Positions 1 through 8,899 of a stretch of 64,000 nt of DNA are shown piece after piece. This DNA comes from Arthrobacter caoxuetaonis (GTDB lineage: Bacteria; Actinomycetota; Actinomycetes; Actinomycetales; Micrococcaceae): NCBI RefSeq assembly GCF_023921125.1, contig NZ_CP099466.1, positions 1,054,001 to 1,118,000 of the forward strand, given 5' to 3'. A program made the translations under genes and the position numbers. The notes below the pieces were generated by a model that did no database searches, was not told the origin of the DNA, and worked only from the letters and a program-made list of their open reading frames with translations. The first letter of the stretch is position 1, and every line of letters begins with the position of its first letter.

Positions 1-9
1 GACTCAAGC

Positions 10-921
10 ATGGACGGACCCCGGCAGCCCGATATTGCCGGCAGCAGTGTTGGCGCCGGCACAGAGAGTGCCGGAGGACCCGGCCAGATCGTGCTGGCAG
101 CTACGCCGATCGGAAACATGGGAGACGCCACTGTCCGGCTGATCGACCTGCTCCAGAGCGCCGACGTGATTGCCGCCGAGGATACCCGGCGGCTGCACCG
201 CCTGGTCAGCGCCCTGAAGATCACCCCGACCGGACGCATCCTGAGCTACCACGAGCACAACGAACAGTCCCGGACTCCCGAACTGCTGGACCTGGTCCGC
301 AGCGGTGCGGTCCTGCTCATGGTCACCGACGCAGGAATGCCCTCCGTGTCGGATCCCGGCTACCGGCTCGTAGAAGCCGCAGCAGCCGAAGGCATTCCGG
401 TAACGGCCGCTCCGGGACCGTCCGCCGTGCTGACGGCGCTGGCGCTCTCCGGCCTGCCGACCGACCGGTTCTGTTTTGAGGGATTCCTGCCGCGGAAGGC
501 AGGGGAGCGGGCGGCACGGCTCGACGAGCTTTCCGCTGAACGCCGGACCATGGTGTTCTTCGAGGCCCCGCACCGCCTTGAAGTGATGCTGAGGGCTCTC
601 GATGCCGCGTTTGGAGGCGACCGCCCGGCAGCGGTGGCACGCGAGCTGACCAAGCTTCACGAACAGGTTCTGCGGGGCCCGCTCCGCGAACTGCTCGAAT
701 GGGCCGAAACCAGCGAGATCCGAGGCGAGATCGCCGTCGTCGTGGGCGGGGCAGGCGACGCCGCACCCGAGGCGCCCGAGGACCATGTGGAGGCGGTCAA
801 CGCCTTGATCGCCCAGGGCTCGCGGCTGAAGGACGCGGTTGCAACGATCGCTTCCGATGCCAGGATCAGCAAACGCGAACTCTACGAAGCCGTGCTCGCC
901 GCCCGGGGGACTCAGCCCTAG
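10..921 (+). CDS. rsmI: 16S rRNA (cytidine-1402-2'-O)-methyltransferase
   Basis: The 303-residue product is a SAM-dependent methyltransferase of the tetrapyrrole-methylase fold that modifies the ribose of C1402 in the decoding centre of the small ribosomal subunit. After a roughly 25-residue leader the family opening VLAATPIGNMGD is seen, followed by ADVIAAEDTRRLHRL (about residues 50-65), the SAM-loop motif TDAGMPSVSDPGYRLVEAA (about 107-125) and TAAPGPSAVLTALALSGLPT (about 130-150). Length matches the family. The start lies 10 bases into the window, so sequence upstream of the gene cannot be assessed. It is followed by a 156-nt gap with its own promoter-like element, so it is probably not co-transcribed with the dehydrogenase downstream. 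Confidence 0.96.
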   Translation: MDGPRQPDIAGSSVGAGTESAGGPGQIVLAATPIGNMGDATVRLIDLLQSADVIAAEDTRRLHRLVSALKITPTGRILSYHEHNEQSRTPELLDLVRSGAVLLMVTDAGMPSVSDPGYRLVEAAAAEGIPVTAAPGPSAVLTALALSGLPTDRFCFEGFLPRKAGERAARLDELSAERRTMVFFEAPHRLEVMLRALDAAFGGDRPAAVARELTKLHEQVLRGPLRELLEWAETSEIRGEIAVVVGGAGDAAPEAPEDHVEAVNALIAQGSRLKDAVATIASDARISKRELYEAVLAARGTQP

Positions 922-990
922 CCACAGCCGCCGGCGCCGCGCCCGGGCCAAGTGCACAGTGATCTGCCCCGAGTGTTGTGCAGGTACGCA

Positions 991-1019
991 TTTACACCCG
1001 GCAGTCCCCGTTTTACGGT
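991..1019 (+). promoter_or_regulatory. Candidate sigma-70 promoter of the aldehyde dehydrogenase gene
   Basis: TTTACA (991-996) and TACGGT (1014-1019) are separated by exactly 17 nt. The -10 ends 58 nt before the ATG at 1078. The same TACGGT -10 with a 17-nt spacer is seen upstream of rpf. Prediction from sequence only. Confidence 0.5.
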
Positions 1020-1077
1020 AAAGGCAGCGCCGGACGAATGTGATCCGGAAAACCCACGTACGTATGGAGGCTCACCC

Positions 1078-2556
1078 ATGGCTGTAACCGCTGACCGCGA
1101 GGCCCAACTGCTGGCCCAGGTTCCCACCGGCCTGCTGATCAACGGAGAATGGCGCGACGCCGCCGGCGGGAAGACCTTCGACGTCGAGGATCCCGCTACC
1201 GGCAAGGTGCTGCTGAGCATCGCTGACGCCAGCACCGAAGACGGCGCAGCGGCCATGGACGCCGCCGCAGACGCGCAGGAGTCCTGGGCAGCCACTCCGC
1301 CGCGTGTCCGCGGCGAGATCCTGCGCCGCGCCTTTGAGCTTGTTACGGCCCGGGCAGAGGACTTCGCGCTGCTCATGACCCTGGAAATGGGCAAGCCGCT
1401 GGCTGAAGCCCGCGGCGAGGTTGCCTACGGTGCCGAATTCCTACGCTGGTTCTCCGAGGAAGCTGTCCGCGTCACCGGACGCTACGGCACAGCACCGGAC
1501 GGCAAGTCCCGCATCATGGTCACCAAGAAGCCGGTGGGCCCCTGCCTGCTCATCACCCCGTGGAACTTCCCGCTGGCCATGGCCACCCGCAAGATCGCTC
1601 CCGCAGTGGCCGCCGGCTGCACCATGGTGCTCAAGCCCGCGAAGCTCACGCCGCTGACCTCGCAGCTTTTCGCTGCCGTGATGATGGAAGCCGGGCTGCC
1701 CGCCGGTGTCCTGAACGTTGTCTCCACGACGAAAGCCGGTGAAGTAACCGGACCGATCATGAAGGATGACCGGCTGCGCAAGGTCTCCTTCACCGGTTCC
1801 ACACCGGTAGGCCAGGGCCTGATCCGCGACGCCGCTGAGAAGGTACTGCGGACCTCCATGGAACTGGGCGGTAACGCTCCGTTCGTCGTCTTCGAAGATG
1901 CCGACATCGACAAGGCAGTGGAGGGTGCCATGGCAGCGAAGCTGCGGAACATGGGCGAAGCCTGCACAGCGGCCAACCGCTTCATCGTCCACGAAGACAT
2001 CGCTGACGAGTTCAGCGAGAAGTTCGCTGCCAAGGTCGGCGCGCTGACCACCGCACGCGGTACCGAGGACGAGTCCAAGATTGGGCCGCTGATCGATGCC
2101 AAGTCGCGTGACAAGGTCCACTCGCTCGTCGAGGACGCCCTGGAGCACGGCGCCACCGCCGTTGTCGGCGGCGCCCCGGTGGACGGCCCCGGCTACTTCT
2201 ACGCGCCCACCGTGCTCAAGAACGTGCCGGCCGGCGCCCGGATCCTGAAGGAAGAGATCTTCGGCCCGGTGGCTCCGGTCATCACCTTCTCCACCGAAGC
2301 GGAAGCCGTGAAGCTGGCCAACGCCTCCGAATACGGCCTCATCGCCTACGTCTTCACCGAGGACCTGAACCGCGGCCTGCGGATCGGCGAAAAGCTGGAG
2401 ACCGGCATGCTGGGCCTGAACGCGGGCGTTGTCTCGAATGCCGCGGCACCGTTCGGCGGCGTCAAGCAGTCCGGCCTGGGCCGCGAGGGCGGCGACGAGG
2501 GCATCGAGGAGTACCTCTACACGCAGTACATCGGCATCGCCGACCCCACGGCCTAG
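1078..2556 (+). CDS. gabD: NAD(P)-dependent succinate-semialdehyde dehydrogenase
   Basis: The 492-residue product is a cytoplasmic aldehyde dehydrogenase of the SSADH class, expected to oxidise succinate semialdehyde to succinate at the end of the GABA shunt. Visible family motifs are TPWNFPLAMATRKIAPA (about residues 160-176), the cofactor-loop region SFTGSTPVGQ, the catalytic-base region MELGGNAPF (about 261) and the nucleophile region GEACTAANRF, with the catalytic Cys near 295. The reading frame is open back to 952, but the ATG at 1078 is preferred: GGAGG sits at 1066-1070, 7 nt before it, and translation then starts just before the conserved N-terminal NGEW segment. The gene stands alone with its own promoter-like element and terminator. 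Exact substrate within the ALDH family cannot be fixed from sequence alone. Confidence 0.9.
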   Translation: MAVTADREAQLLAQVPTGLLINGEWRDAAGGKTFDVEDPATGKVLLSIADASTEDGAAAMDAAADAQESWAATPPRVRGEILRRAFELVTARAEDFALLMTLEMGKPLAEARGEVAYGAEFLRWFSEEAVRVTGRYGTAPDGKSRIMVTKKPVGPCLLITPWNFPLAMATRKIAPAVAAGCTMVLKPAKLTPLTSQLFAAVMMEAGLPAGVLNVVSTTKAGEVTGPIMKDDRLRKVSFTGSTPVGQGLIRDAAEKVLRTSMELGGNAPFVVFEDADIDKAVEGAMAAKLRNMGEACTAANRFIVHEDIADEFSEKFAAKVGALTTARGTEDESKIGPLIDAKSRDKVHSLVEDALEHGATAVVGGAPVDGPGYFYAPTVLKNVPAGARILKEEIFGPVAPVITFSTEAEAVKLANASEYGLIAYVFTEDLNRGLRIGEKLETGMLGLNAGVVSNAAAPFGGVKQSGLGREGGDEGIEEYLYTQYIGIADPTA

Positions 2557-2576
2557 CAGCCCTGGCGTAGCCTGCC

Positions 2577-2623
2577 GGCGTGTCCCGTCACTGTAAGCAA
2601 CAGGTGGCGGGACACCGCCTTTT
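2577..2623 (+). terminator. Rho-independent terminator after the aldehyde dehydrogenase gene
   Basis: The left arm GGCGTGTCCCG starts at 2577 and the right arm CGGGACACCGCC is at 2608-2619. They pair with one bulged base, and a short TTTT (2620-2623) follows. The convergent minus-strand gene ends at 2644, so the element may serve both directions. Confidence 0.7.
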
Positions 2624-2643
2624 AAGGACCGGTTTCCGGGACG

Positions 2644-5049
2644 TCATCTCCTCCGGGCACGCCCCAGCGAGGCAGGGAAGAACATGGCACGCAGCCGGGT
2701 CCCCAGCGGCGCTGAAGCCCCCAGTGCGCGGGCCACGGACTCGACGTCGGACCACGTGGACTGGACTGTGGCAACCCGCTGCGCAGACCCTGCTCCGGTG
2801 CCGGTGCCGGTGCCGGTGCCGGTGCCGGATCTGGGCGCCGGGGCAGCGTAGGCCTCGGTTTCGTAGGCCCGGCGCAGCCGTTGCAACGCCGCTGCCGCGG
2901 TCCCGGTGAGCCCGGCCTCGGTCACCAGCCGGTCCGCGTAGGACCGCGGGGTGTCCGCTGTCATGGCGTGGTATCCGTAGTCCTGGCCCAGGTCCGTGGC
3001 TTCCGCCCATGCCAGCCGGGCACCGCCGGAGGAACCATGGGTGCTGCGGCGCAGCCGGGTCCGGCGACGCCGCAGTGCCCACGGCGCCAGTACGGCTGCT
3101 GCGGCCACGAGCACTGCGATTCCGACGCCGGCTACCGGCGCACCGCCGGTTTCAACGGGTTCTTCAGGAACAGTTTCGGGGCCCGGGGCAGGGCTGGACG
3201 GGGCAGGCGCCGGGATCGCGGCACCGAGGCCGCGCGGGTCATTGTCCGCCTGGATCGCGGACGCTGCGTTAGCTTGCCGGGGGATGGCATAAGTGGGTAC
3301 GACACCCCGGGACGGGGTCGGCTCAAAACGCACCCAGCCAACACCTTCGAAGTAGAGCTCGGGCCAGGCATGGGCGTCGCGGGAATCGACCGCATACTCG
3401 TCCAATTCCTGCCCGTCAGGTCCCGCAGCCGTCTGGTTGGTGGAACGCCCGGGTGCGTAGCCAAGGCCCATCCGGCTGGGAATGCCGACTTCGCGCGCCA
3501 TCACGGCCATTGCCGAAGCGAAGTGCACGCAGTAGCCGGAGCGCTGTTCCAGGAACCGGGCAAGAACGTCCATCCCGTTGCCGTCGTAACCGCCTTCAAC
3601 AGGCGCGTCGAGGGAATAGCTGAACTGCGGGCCGCGGAGGAAGGACTGCAGCGCCAGGGCCTGGTCATAGGGAGTGTCCTTGCCGGACGCGGCCTCGCGG
3701 GCGGTATCCCGGATGATCTGCGGGAGATCGTCCGGAAGCTCGGTGAAAATCCCGTCCACGGCGTCCGCCGGGGCCGGCTGCACTGCCGACAGCCTTTCGC
3801 TGGTCACCGTGGGCACAGAGCTGCGGACCTCATACCCGGACTGACCCTGGGCGCTGCCATCTGCCGAGAGGAGGGTCATCGTGGACGGATCCCAGGTCCA
3901 TGCCCCGGCTGCCCCGGAGATCGAAGACGGGGAGTACGGCGCCAGCAGCCAGGGGCTGGCGTAGGACTGCGAGGCAATGAGCGTCGTCGTTACGGTGGTT
4001 TCGATTTCGGGGCCGGCCGGTTCCCGGGGGATCATCGCTCCAGTTCCGACGCGCCGCTCCTCCGAGCGCGTGTCCGGCGCCCAGCGGCTGCCGGAAAAGT
4101 CCTCAAGCGTCGTGGAACGGAGGTACAGCGGGCGGGTGGAGTCCGTGGCGTAGGTGATGCGGCCGGTCGCGGTGGGTTGGCGCAGGTCGTTCCCGAGGGT
4201 GACCACGGGGTTGAGTCCAGTGGCCCCGGCGAAGAAATCCATCCGTGCGCCCTGCGGAAAAGCACCCGTGTTGAAGCCCGGTATTGCCAGGGGCACCAGC
4301 AAGGCAGCGAGTACGGCGCCCGCCCCGATCCCCAGGGCTCCCGCTGCATGGGCGTTGGAAGGCCGGTTTTTCGTGCCGTCTTTCGTTCGGTTTACCGTGC
4401 GGCCGGTGCCTGCTGCACGCTCCTCCCAGACCCCGGCGGCCAGGACCAGCAGGAAGCCGGACGCTGCAGCAGCGAAACCGGCCGCGCCTACACTCTGGGG
4501 TTTGATGATCGCCGGAACCAGCAGGATCGTGAGGAGGCCCAAACCGCTGGCTGCAGGCATCCGCAGGGTTACTGCCAGGGTATCGACCAGGACCGTGACC
4601 AGGCCGATGGCCAGGCAGGCGATGAAAACGACGCCGGCATCCGGGACCACGGGAATGACCTGCGTGATCACTACACTCTGCGCCTCTGCCAGCAGGGTTT
4701 CCGCCCGGGCCAGGGTGGCGGCCGTAGGGATGACGCCCAGGAAACTGTCCTCCGAGGAAAAAACGAGTGTCAGGGACATGGCGAGCACCACAAGCCCGGC
4801 CGCCGGTACAAGGACCGTGGGCAGCAGCAAGTACCGTGCAAAGGCCATCGACGTCGACACCGCCACGACAATGAAGGCGAGGGGCCACATCCAGGCCAGG
4901 CCTTCCAATACGCCCTGCACGCTGAACGCACACAGCAGAACTGCCGCGGCCGCTGCAGCCGAGGTCATCAGCTGGGCTGAGCCGGTGCGGGGCCTGCGGG
5001 TGCCGGGATCCTGCGGCCGCTGCCGGGGCCGGGTCGCCGTTGCCGTCAT
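2644..5049 (-). CDS. Membrane transglutaminase-like protein (TgpA/DUF3488 type)
   Basis: The 801-residue integral membrane protein has a cluster of hydrophobic helices in about the first 240 residues, then an extracytoplasmic region carrying a transglutaminase-like core, a Pro/Ala-rich linker, one further transmembrane helix (about 660-680) and a cytoplasmic tail. The papain-like active-site segments are visible: SGYCVHFASAMAVMAREVGI with the Cys near 505, DAHAWPELYFEGVGWV with the His near 558, then RFEPTPS. The third position reads E in FEPTP where many transglutaminases have D. It is the last gene of a minus-strand MoxR, DUF58, TgpA operon and overlaps the DUF58 gene by 4 nt. This trio is widespread in actinobacteria, but its substrate is not established. 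The tail carries a run of Gly-Thr dipeptides encoded by a hexanucleotide repeat. Confidence 0.9.
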   Translation of the reverse strand: MTATATRPRQRPQDPGTRRPRTGSAQLMTSAAAAAAVLLCAFSVQGVLEGLAWMWPLAFIVVAVSTSMAFARYLLLPTVLVPAAGLVVLAMSLTLVFSSEDSFLGVIPTAATLARAETLLAEAQSVVITQVIPVVPDAGVVFIACLAIGLVTVLVDTLAVTLRMPAASGLGLLTILLVPAIIKPQSVGAAGFAAAASGFLLVLAAGVWEERAAGTGRTVNRTKDGTKNRPSNAHAAGALGIGAGAVLAALLVPLAIPGFNTGAFPQGARMDFFAGATGLNPVVTLGNDLRQPTATGRITYATDSTRPLYLRSTTLEDFSGSRWAPDTRSEERRVGTGAMIPREPAGPEIETTVTTTLIASQSYASPWLLAPYSPSSISGAAGAWTWDPSTMTLLSADGSAQGQSGYEVRSSVPTVTSERLSAVQPAPADAVDGIFTELPDDLPQIIRDTAREAASGKDTPYDQALALQSFLRGPQFSYSLDAPVEGGYDGNGMDVLARFLEQRSGYCVHFASAMAVMAREVGIPSRMGLGYAPGRSTNQTAAGPDGQELDEYAVDSRDAHAWPELYFEGVGWVRFEPTPSRGVVPTYAIPRQANAASAIQADNDPRGLGAAIPAPAPSSPAPGPETVPEEPVETGGAPVAGVGIAVLVAAAAVLAPWALRRRRTRLRRSTHGSSGGARLAWAEATDLGQDYGYHAMTADTPRSYADRLVTEAGLTGTAAAALQRLRRAYETEAYAAPAPRSGTGTGTGTGTGAGSAQRVATVQSTWSDVESVARALGASAPLGTRLRAMFFPASLGRARRR
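2795..2824. repeat. Hexanucleotide tandem repeat CCGGTG x5 inside a coding region
   Basis: Five perfect head-to-tail copies of CCGGTG lie inside the tail of the transglutaminase-like gene, where they encode alternating Gly and Thr. The period is a multiple of three, so copy-number change would lengthen or shorten the tail without shifting the frame. Confidence 0.9.
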
Positions 5050-6488
5050 CGTCCGCCTCCCAACTGAACCGTCCGCTGGCCGGCAGGCGGAGTCTCCGAC
5101 CAGACGGAGGCCAGCGGCCGGGACGGGGCGACAGCCACCGCGCTCCAGCCTGCCTCCCGAAGGACAGTCAGTGCTGGTGCCGCGGCAGCCGGGCGGTCGC
5201 AGACCAGGAGGGCAACGGCTGCGGGGGCCAGCTCCCCGGTCGGTGCCAGCCGGCGGGCATCGGCTTCCGTCAGGGCCCCGGTGACGACGACGAGGGGGCC
5301 GCGCTGCGTTTGGCTGAGGAGGGCCTCCGTGAGGACGTCGCCGAATAGGCCGCGGACACCCGGAGCCTGCTGCGGACCGGTCCAGGCCTGGGCCCCTCCC
5401 GGGACGCCGGATGTACGGCGCCGGAGTAGTTTCGCTGCCTGCGGCTCCGGCGCGCCTGCGCCCGGCGCTTCGAGGCCCAGGGCCGCCAGTCCTTCTCCCA
5501 GATCCTCGATTCCGCCGGGACCGGTGAAGGTGTCCGTCCCGGGGTCCACGGCAGAAGGCGACCGGGCGAGGCCGGGCCGGGCAAGGACATCAAGGACACG
5601 CACGGCAAAACCGTGCTCCATCAGGTGCGCGCCAATGGACATGACTGCCGAGACAGCCCATTCGAAGGACTCGGAGCTTGCCGGGGCGGAACCATCGGCT
5701 GCCTCTGCCCAGAACGGTGAGAGGAACCCGGTGTCGTAACAGGATTCACGCTGGTCCAGGATGAGCGTCGCCCGCGGGGTGGTCACCGGCTCCTCCTGGC
5801 GGACCATCAGCTCGCCGTGCCGGGCAGTGGCCGACCAGTGCACCCGCCGCATGGGATCCCCATGCCGGTACTCCCTGGTGGTCACGTCGTCCTGGCTGGC
5901 GACCCCCTGCAAACGGGCAGCGACGGGCCCGTCTGATCCGCGCAACCCCTCGAGAACCCCTGCCGGAAGCTCAGCGGGCGCCGGCTTGACGATCAGCGGG
6001 TCCGTTCCGCCGATGGTGTGGCGCAGCAGGGCCAGTCCGAAGGGGTCCTGGAATCCGGCGCTGACCGGGCCGATCCGGTACATGCCGCGCCTGGAGGAGC
6101 GCAGCCGGTATTCATATCTGCTGGTTCCCCGGGGGTCCGTCCGGCTTGCCGGGAACCGGAACTGCGGGCTCGCGCCAAATCGGGGAGGCAGTTCCTCCTG
6201 CATTTTTGCCGATGCCGTGAAGGGCCGGACTGGAGTCACGGACAGGGAGATGTTGACGGCGGTCCCGGTCTGCGCCGTGGCCGGGGCGAAGGTGCGCTCC
6301 ACAGTCAAGGCCGGACGAAGGAGCCGAAGGGCCAATGCGGCGGCCAGGGGGAGCAGGATCAGGAACACTGCCAGCAGGAGAAGATCGCGGCGTCCGAGTA
6401 CCTGCGCGCTGAGGAGTGCAACGACGCCGGCCGCGGCCAGTGCCCAGCCGCGGCTGGTGAGCATACGCGTACTGACTTTGGACTGCAT
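5046..6488 (-). CDS. DUF58 domain protein (vWA-like), partner of MoxR
   Basis: The 480-residue protein has two hydrophobic N-terminal helices (about residues 15-60), a beta-rich middle and the DUF58 signature segment. The signature is visible as REYRHGDPMRRVHWSATARH (near residues 205-225), followed by GELMVRQEE. DUF58 proteins resemble von Willebrand A domains and are nearly always encoded beside MoxR AAA ATPases. The pair is thought to act as a chaperone or metal-insertion system, though the client is unknown here. The start codon lies 24 nt downstream of the moxR stop, and the end overlaps the transglutaminase-like gene by 4 nt (ATGA), so the three genes are very likely one transcript. Confidence 0.9.
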   Translation of the reverse strand: MQSKVSTRMLTSRGWALAAAGVVALLSAQVLGRRDLLLLAVFLILLPLAAALALRLLRPALTVERTFAPATAQTGTAVNISLSVTPVRPFTASAKMQEELPPRFGASPQFRFPASRTDPRGTSRYEYRLRSSRRGMYRIGPVSAGFQDPFGLALLRHTIGGTDPLIVKPAPAELPAGVLEGLRGSDGPVAARLQGVASQDDVTTREYRHGDPMRRVHWSATARHGELMVRQEEPVTTPRATLILDQRESCYDTGFLSPFWAEAADGSAPASSESFEWAVSAVMSIGAHLMEHGFAVRVLDVLARPGLARSPSAVDPGTDTFTGPGGIEDLGEGLAALGLEAPGAGAPEPQAAKLLRRRTSGVPGGAQAWTGPQQAPGVRGLFGDVLTEALLSQTQRGPLVVVTGALTEADARRLAPTGELAPAAVALLVCDRPAAAAPALTVLREAGWSAVAVAPSRPLASVWSETPPAGQRTVQLGGGR

Positions 6489-6512
6489 GGCCCTCCTCGG
6501 GCGGGCTGGCGG

Positions 6513-7574
6513 TTACGGCCGGGCGGCGGAAAGCTGGGCGCCGGGAGGCCGGGGGACCGGCACCTTCGCCAGGATGGCCTGCAGTACGGTCGCGGGAGTC
6601 TCCCCGGCGCCGAGTGCCTTGCGTTCCAGGATCAGGCGGTGGGGAAGAACTGCGCCGGCAAGCTGGGCGACGTCGTCGGGAAGGACAAAGTCGCGCCCGT
6701 CCAGGGCTGCGCGGGCCTTGGAAGCCCGCAGGAGCTGCAGCAGGGCCCGCGGGCTTGCCCCGAGGCGGATCTGCGGGTGATCCCTGGTGGCGGCTCCGAT
6801 AGCCACCGTGTATTCCTTGACCGCGGCGGAGACATAGACATCCCGGACCCGCGCCGTCATGGCAGCGATGTCGCGGGCGGTGGCCACCGGAACAACCGCA
6901 TCCAGCGGCGATACCGACTGGTGGGTCTCGAGCATCTCCATTTCCGATGCCGTGTCCGGGTAGCCCAGCGAGATCCGCGCCATGAACCTGTCCCTCTGGG
7001 CCTCGGGGAGCGCGTAGGTGCCCTCCATTTCCAGCGGATTCTGCGTGGCCACGACCATGAAGGGTTCGGCCAGCCGGTACGTCCCGCCGTCGACTGTTAC
7101 CTGGCGCTCTTCCATGCACTCCAGGAGCGCGGACTGGGTCTTCGCGGAGGCACGGTTGATTTCATCACCGATGACGATGTTGGCGAAAACCGGGCCCTGT
7201 CGAAACTCGAAGCGGTGGGCATCCTGGTTATAGATGGACACCCCGGTGACATCCGACGGGAGCAGGTCCGGGGTGAACTGGATGCGCGTCACGGAACAGT
7301 CCACTGCGCGTGCCAGGGTTTTGGCGAGCATCGTCTTACCGACTCCGGGGACATCTTCCAGCAGGACGTGTCCCTCGGCGAGCAACACCGTCAGGACCAG
7401 GCGGGAGGCTTCTTCCTTGCCGTCGATCACCGAGTTGATGGCACCCAGGATCCTGGTGCTGGCCGCCAGGAACGTGTCCTCTGCCGTGCCTGTTCCGGCT
7501 CCGGACAGCGGAGCAAGCCCGGAGCCCGGCGCATCAAGACCAGCGGTGGCAGCAGACGTGTCTCGAGCGTCCAT
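6513..7574 (-). CDS. MoxR-family AAA+ ATPase
   Basis: The 353-residue cytoplasmic ATPase is the first gene of the minus-strand MoxR, DUF58, transglutaminase operon. The Walker A is EDVPGVGKTMLAKTLARAV, the Walker B/sensor region is IGDEINRASAKTQSALLECM, and the MoxR hallmark ATQNPLEMEGTYALPEAQRD follows. The frame is open 38 codons further upstream to 7688, but that extension would run through the intergenic region shared with tatD. The ATG at 7574 gives the normal family length and is preferred. The gene is divergent from tatD across a 112-nt gap that must hold both promoters. Confidence 0.93.
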   Translation of the reverse strand: MDARDTSAATAGLDAPGSGLAPLSGAGTGTAEDTFLAASTRILGAINSVIDGKEEASRLVLTVLLAEGHVLLEDVPGVGKTMLAKTLARAVDCSVTRIQFTPDLLPSDVTGVSIYNQDAHRFEFRQGPVFANIVIGDEINRASAKTQSALLECMEERQVTVDGGTYRLAEPFMVVATQNPLEMEGTYALPEAQRDRFMARISLGYPDTASEMEMLETHQSVSPLDAVVPVATARDIAAMTARVRDVYVSAAVKEYTVAIGAATRDHPQIRLGASPRALLQLLRASKARAALDGRDFVLPDDVAQLAGAVLPHRLILERKALGAGETPATVLQAILAKVPVPRPPGAQLSAARP

Positions 7575-7686
7575 GAAAACCTTCCAGGCTACGGAGGACA
7601 CAGCCGCGGCACTCGCTAACGAGGGCACGGCTGGCGGTTGGGCACATATGTACGTACAGGGTACAAGCTCACTTAGGCTTAAAGAC

Positions 7687-8625
7687 ATGACTATCGACGG
7701 CGGCTATGTTCCGGGGCAGATACCGCAGACCTACCAGCCGCAGCCTCCGGCCGGGGACGGGACCGAAGGGTCCCGCCCGGGGAAGGCATTCGGTCCGGCA
7801 CCGGAACCGCTGCCCGTGCCCGTCCCCGATAACCACACCCACCTGGACTACGGTGCACCCGGTGCCGTGGGGATCTCCGCTGCGCTGGATGCCGCGGCCG
7901 CCGCCGGAGTCAGCGGTGCCGTGCAGGTGGGAACGGACCTGGAGTCTTCCCGGGCCGCTGCACGCCTGGCCCACGAGGACCACAGGCTGCTCGCTGCCGT
8001 GGCAATCCATCCCAACGATGCGCCGGAGCTGGCCGCTGCCGGAACCCTTGAGGATGCCCTTGCCGAGATTGAGTCCCTGGCCCAGCTGCCGAGGGTCCGG
8101 GCGGTGGGAGAAACCGGTCTGGACTATTTCCGCACCGGGCCTGAAGGCGTGGGTGCCCAGCACTACTCATTCCGGCGCCATATCGACATTGCCCGCCGCA
8201 CGGGCACCGCTCTGCAGATCCACGACCGCGATGCGCACGATGACGTCGTCAAGGTCCTGGCGGAAGAAGCCGAACCGCACGCCGTCGTGTTCCACTGCTT
8301 CTCCGGAGACGCCGGCCTTGCCCGCATCTGCAATGAAAAGGGCTGGTACATGTCCTTCGCGGGAACAGTCACTTTCCGCAACGCCGAGGGTATCCGCGAT
8401 GCGCTCGCGATCGCTGAGCCGGAACTGGTCCTGGTGGAAACGGACGCACCGTTCCTGACCCCGCACCCCTACCGCGGCAGGAGCAACGCCAGCTACATGA
8501 TCCCGTACACCGTGCGGGCCATGGCCGAGGTCCGCGGCGCGGAGCTGGACTCCTTTTGCGCCTCACTCAGCGCGAATACCGAACGCGTCTACGGCAGCTG
8601 GGACCAGGGCAGCCTGCCGGTGTGA
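7687..8625 (+). CDS. tatD: TatD-family metal-dependent hydrolase (DNase)
   Basis: The 312-residue TIM-barrel metallohydrolase shows the TatD ladder of metal ligands: NHTHLDYG near residue 48, VGETGLDYFRTGP near 140, a His in QIHDRDAHDD, HCFSGDAGLARIC near 202 and VETDAPFLTPHPYRGRSN near 252. TatD proteins are 3'-5' exonucleases on single-stranded DNA and RNA. An N-terminal extension of about 45 Pro/Gly-rich residues precedes the barrel. The frame is open back to 7234 across the divergent moxR gene, but ATG 7687 lies in the real intergenic region and is the only plausible start. It forms part of the common actinobacterial run tatD, rpf, rsmA, ispE. Confidence 0.92.
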   Translation: MTIDGGYVPGQIPQTYQPQPPAGDGTEGSRPGKAFGPAPEPLPVPVPDNHTHLDYGAPGAVGISAALDAAAAAGVSGAVQVGTDLESSRAAARLAHEDHRLLAAVAIHPNDAPELAAAGTLEDALAEIESLAQLPRVRAVGETGLDYFRTGPEGVGAQHYSFRRHIDIARRTGTALQIHDRDAHDDVVKVLAEEAEPHAVVFHCFSGDAGLARICNEKGWYMSFAGTVTFRNAEGIRDALAIAEPELVLVETDAPFLTPHPYRGRSNASYMIPYTVRAMAEVRGAELDSFCASLSANTERVYGSWDQGSLPV

Positions 8626-8673
8626 CGGCCCGGAACCGGGTGCTGTAACGAAAGTCACAGGTCAGGGCCCGGT

Positions 8674-8702
8674 TTGCCCGCAGATCACGGTTCGGTTACG
8701 GT
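8674..8702 (+). promoter_or_regulatory. Candidate promoter of rpf with a long 5' leader
   Basis: TTGCCC (8674-8679) and TACGGT (8697-8702) are separated by 17 nt. Transcription from here would leave a leader of about 190 nt before the GTG at 8900. Rpf genes of several actinobacteria are known to carry a c-di-AMP (ydaO-type) riboswitch in such a leader. The riboswitch consensus could not be confirmed here by eye. Confidence 0.45.
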
Positions 8703-8899
8703 AGGGACCTATTAGCCGGGGTCGGGGAAGGCTGCCGGACTGATACCACTTCTGCAATGCTGTGTGCCCCTGCCTCCCGGCGGAGTGCGCAGACGCAAAG
8801 CGGTCCCTGCCTGCACCCGCCGGCGCTCCGTGAGACCCGGAGTACGCCCGGCTTGTGCCATGTCCCCGTGCCCGGGAGCTGTAAAAGTTTGGAATTGGC

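Noticed and set aside
952..1077. N-terminal extension of the aldehyde dehydrogenase
   Set aside because: The extension would cover the promoter-like element at 991-1019 and lacks a ribosome-binding site. ATG 1078 has GGAGG at the right spacing.
2881..4980. 699-codon plus-strand ORF opposite the transglutaminase-like gene
   Set aside because: It is antisense to a gene with clear domains and active-site motifs. Its translation is rich in Arg and Gly with no recognisable family, which is normal for the opposite strand of GC-rich genes.
8629..8640. Terminator after tatD (CCCGGAACCGGG)
   Set aside because: The stem is only 5 bp with a 2-nt loop and no T-run, too weak to list as a terminator.
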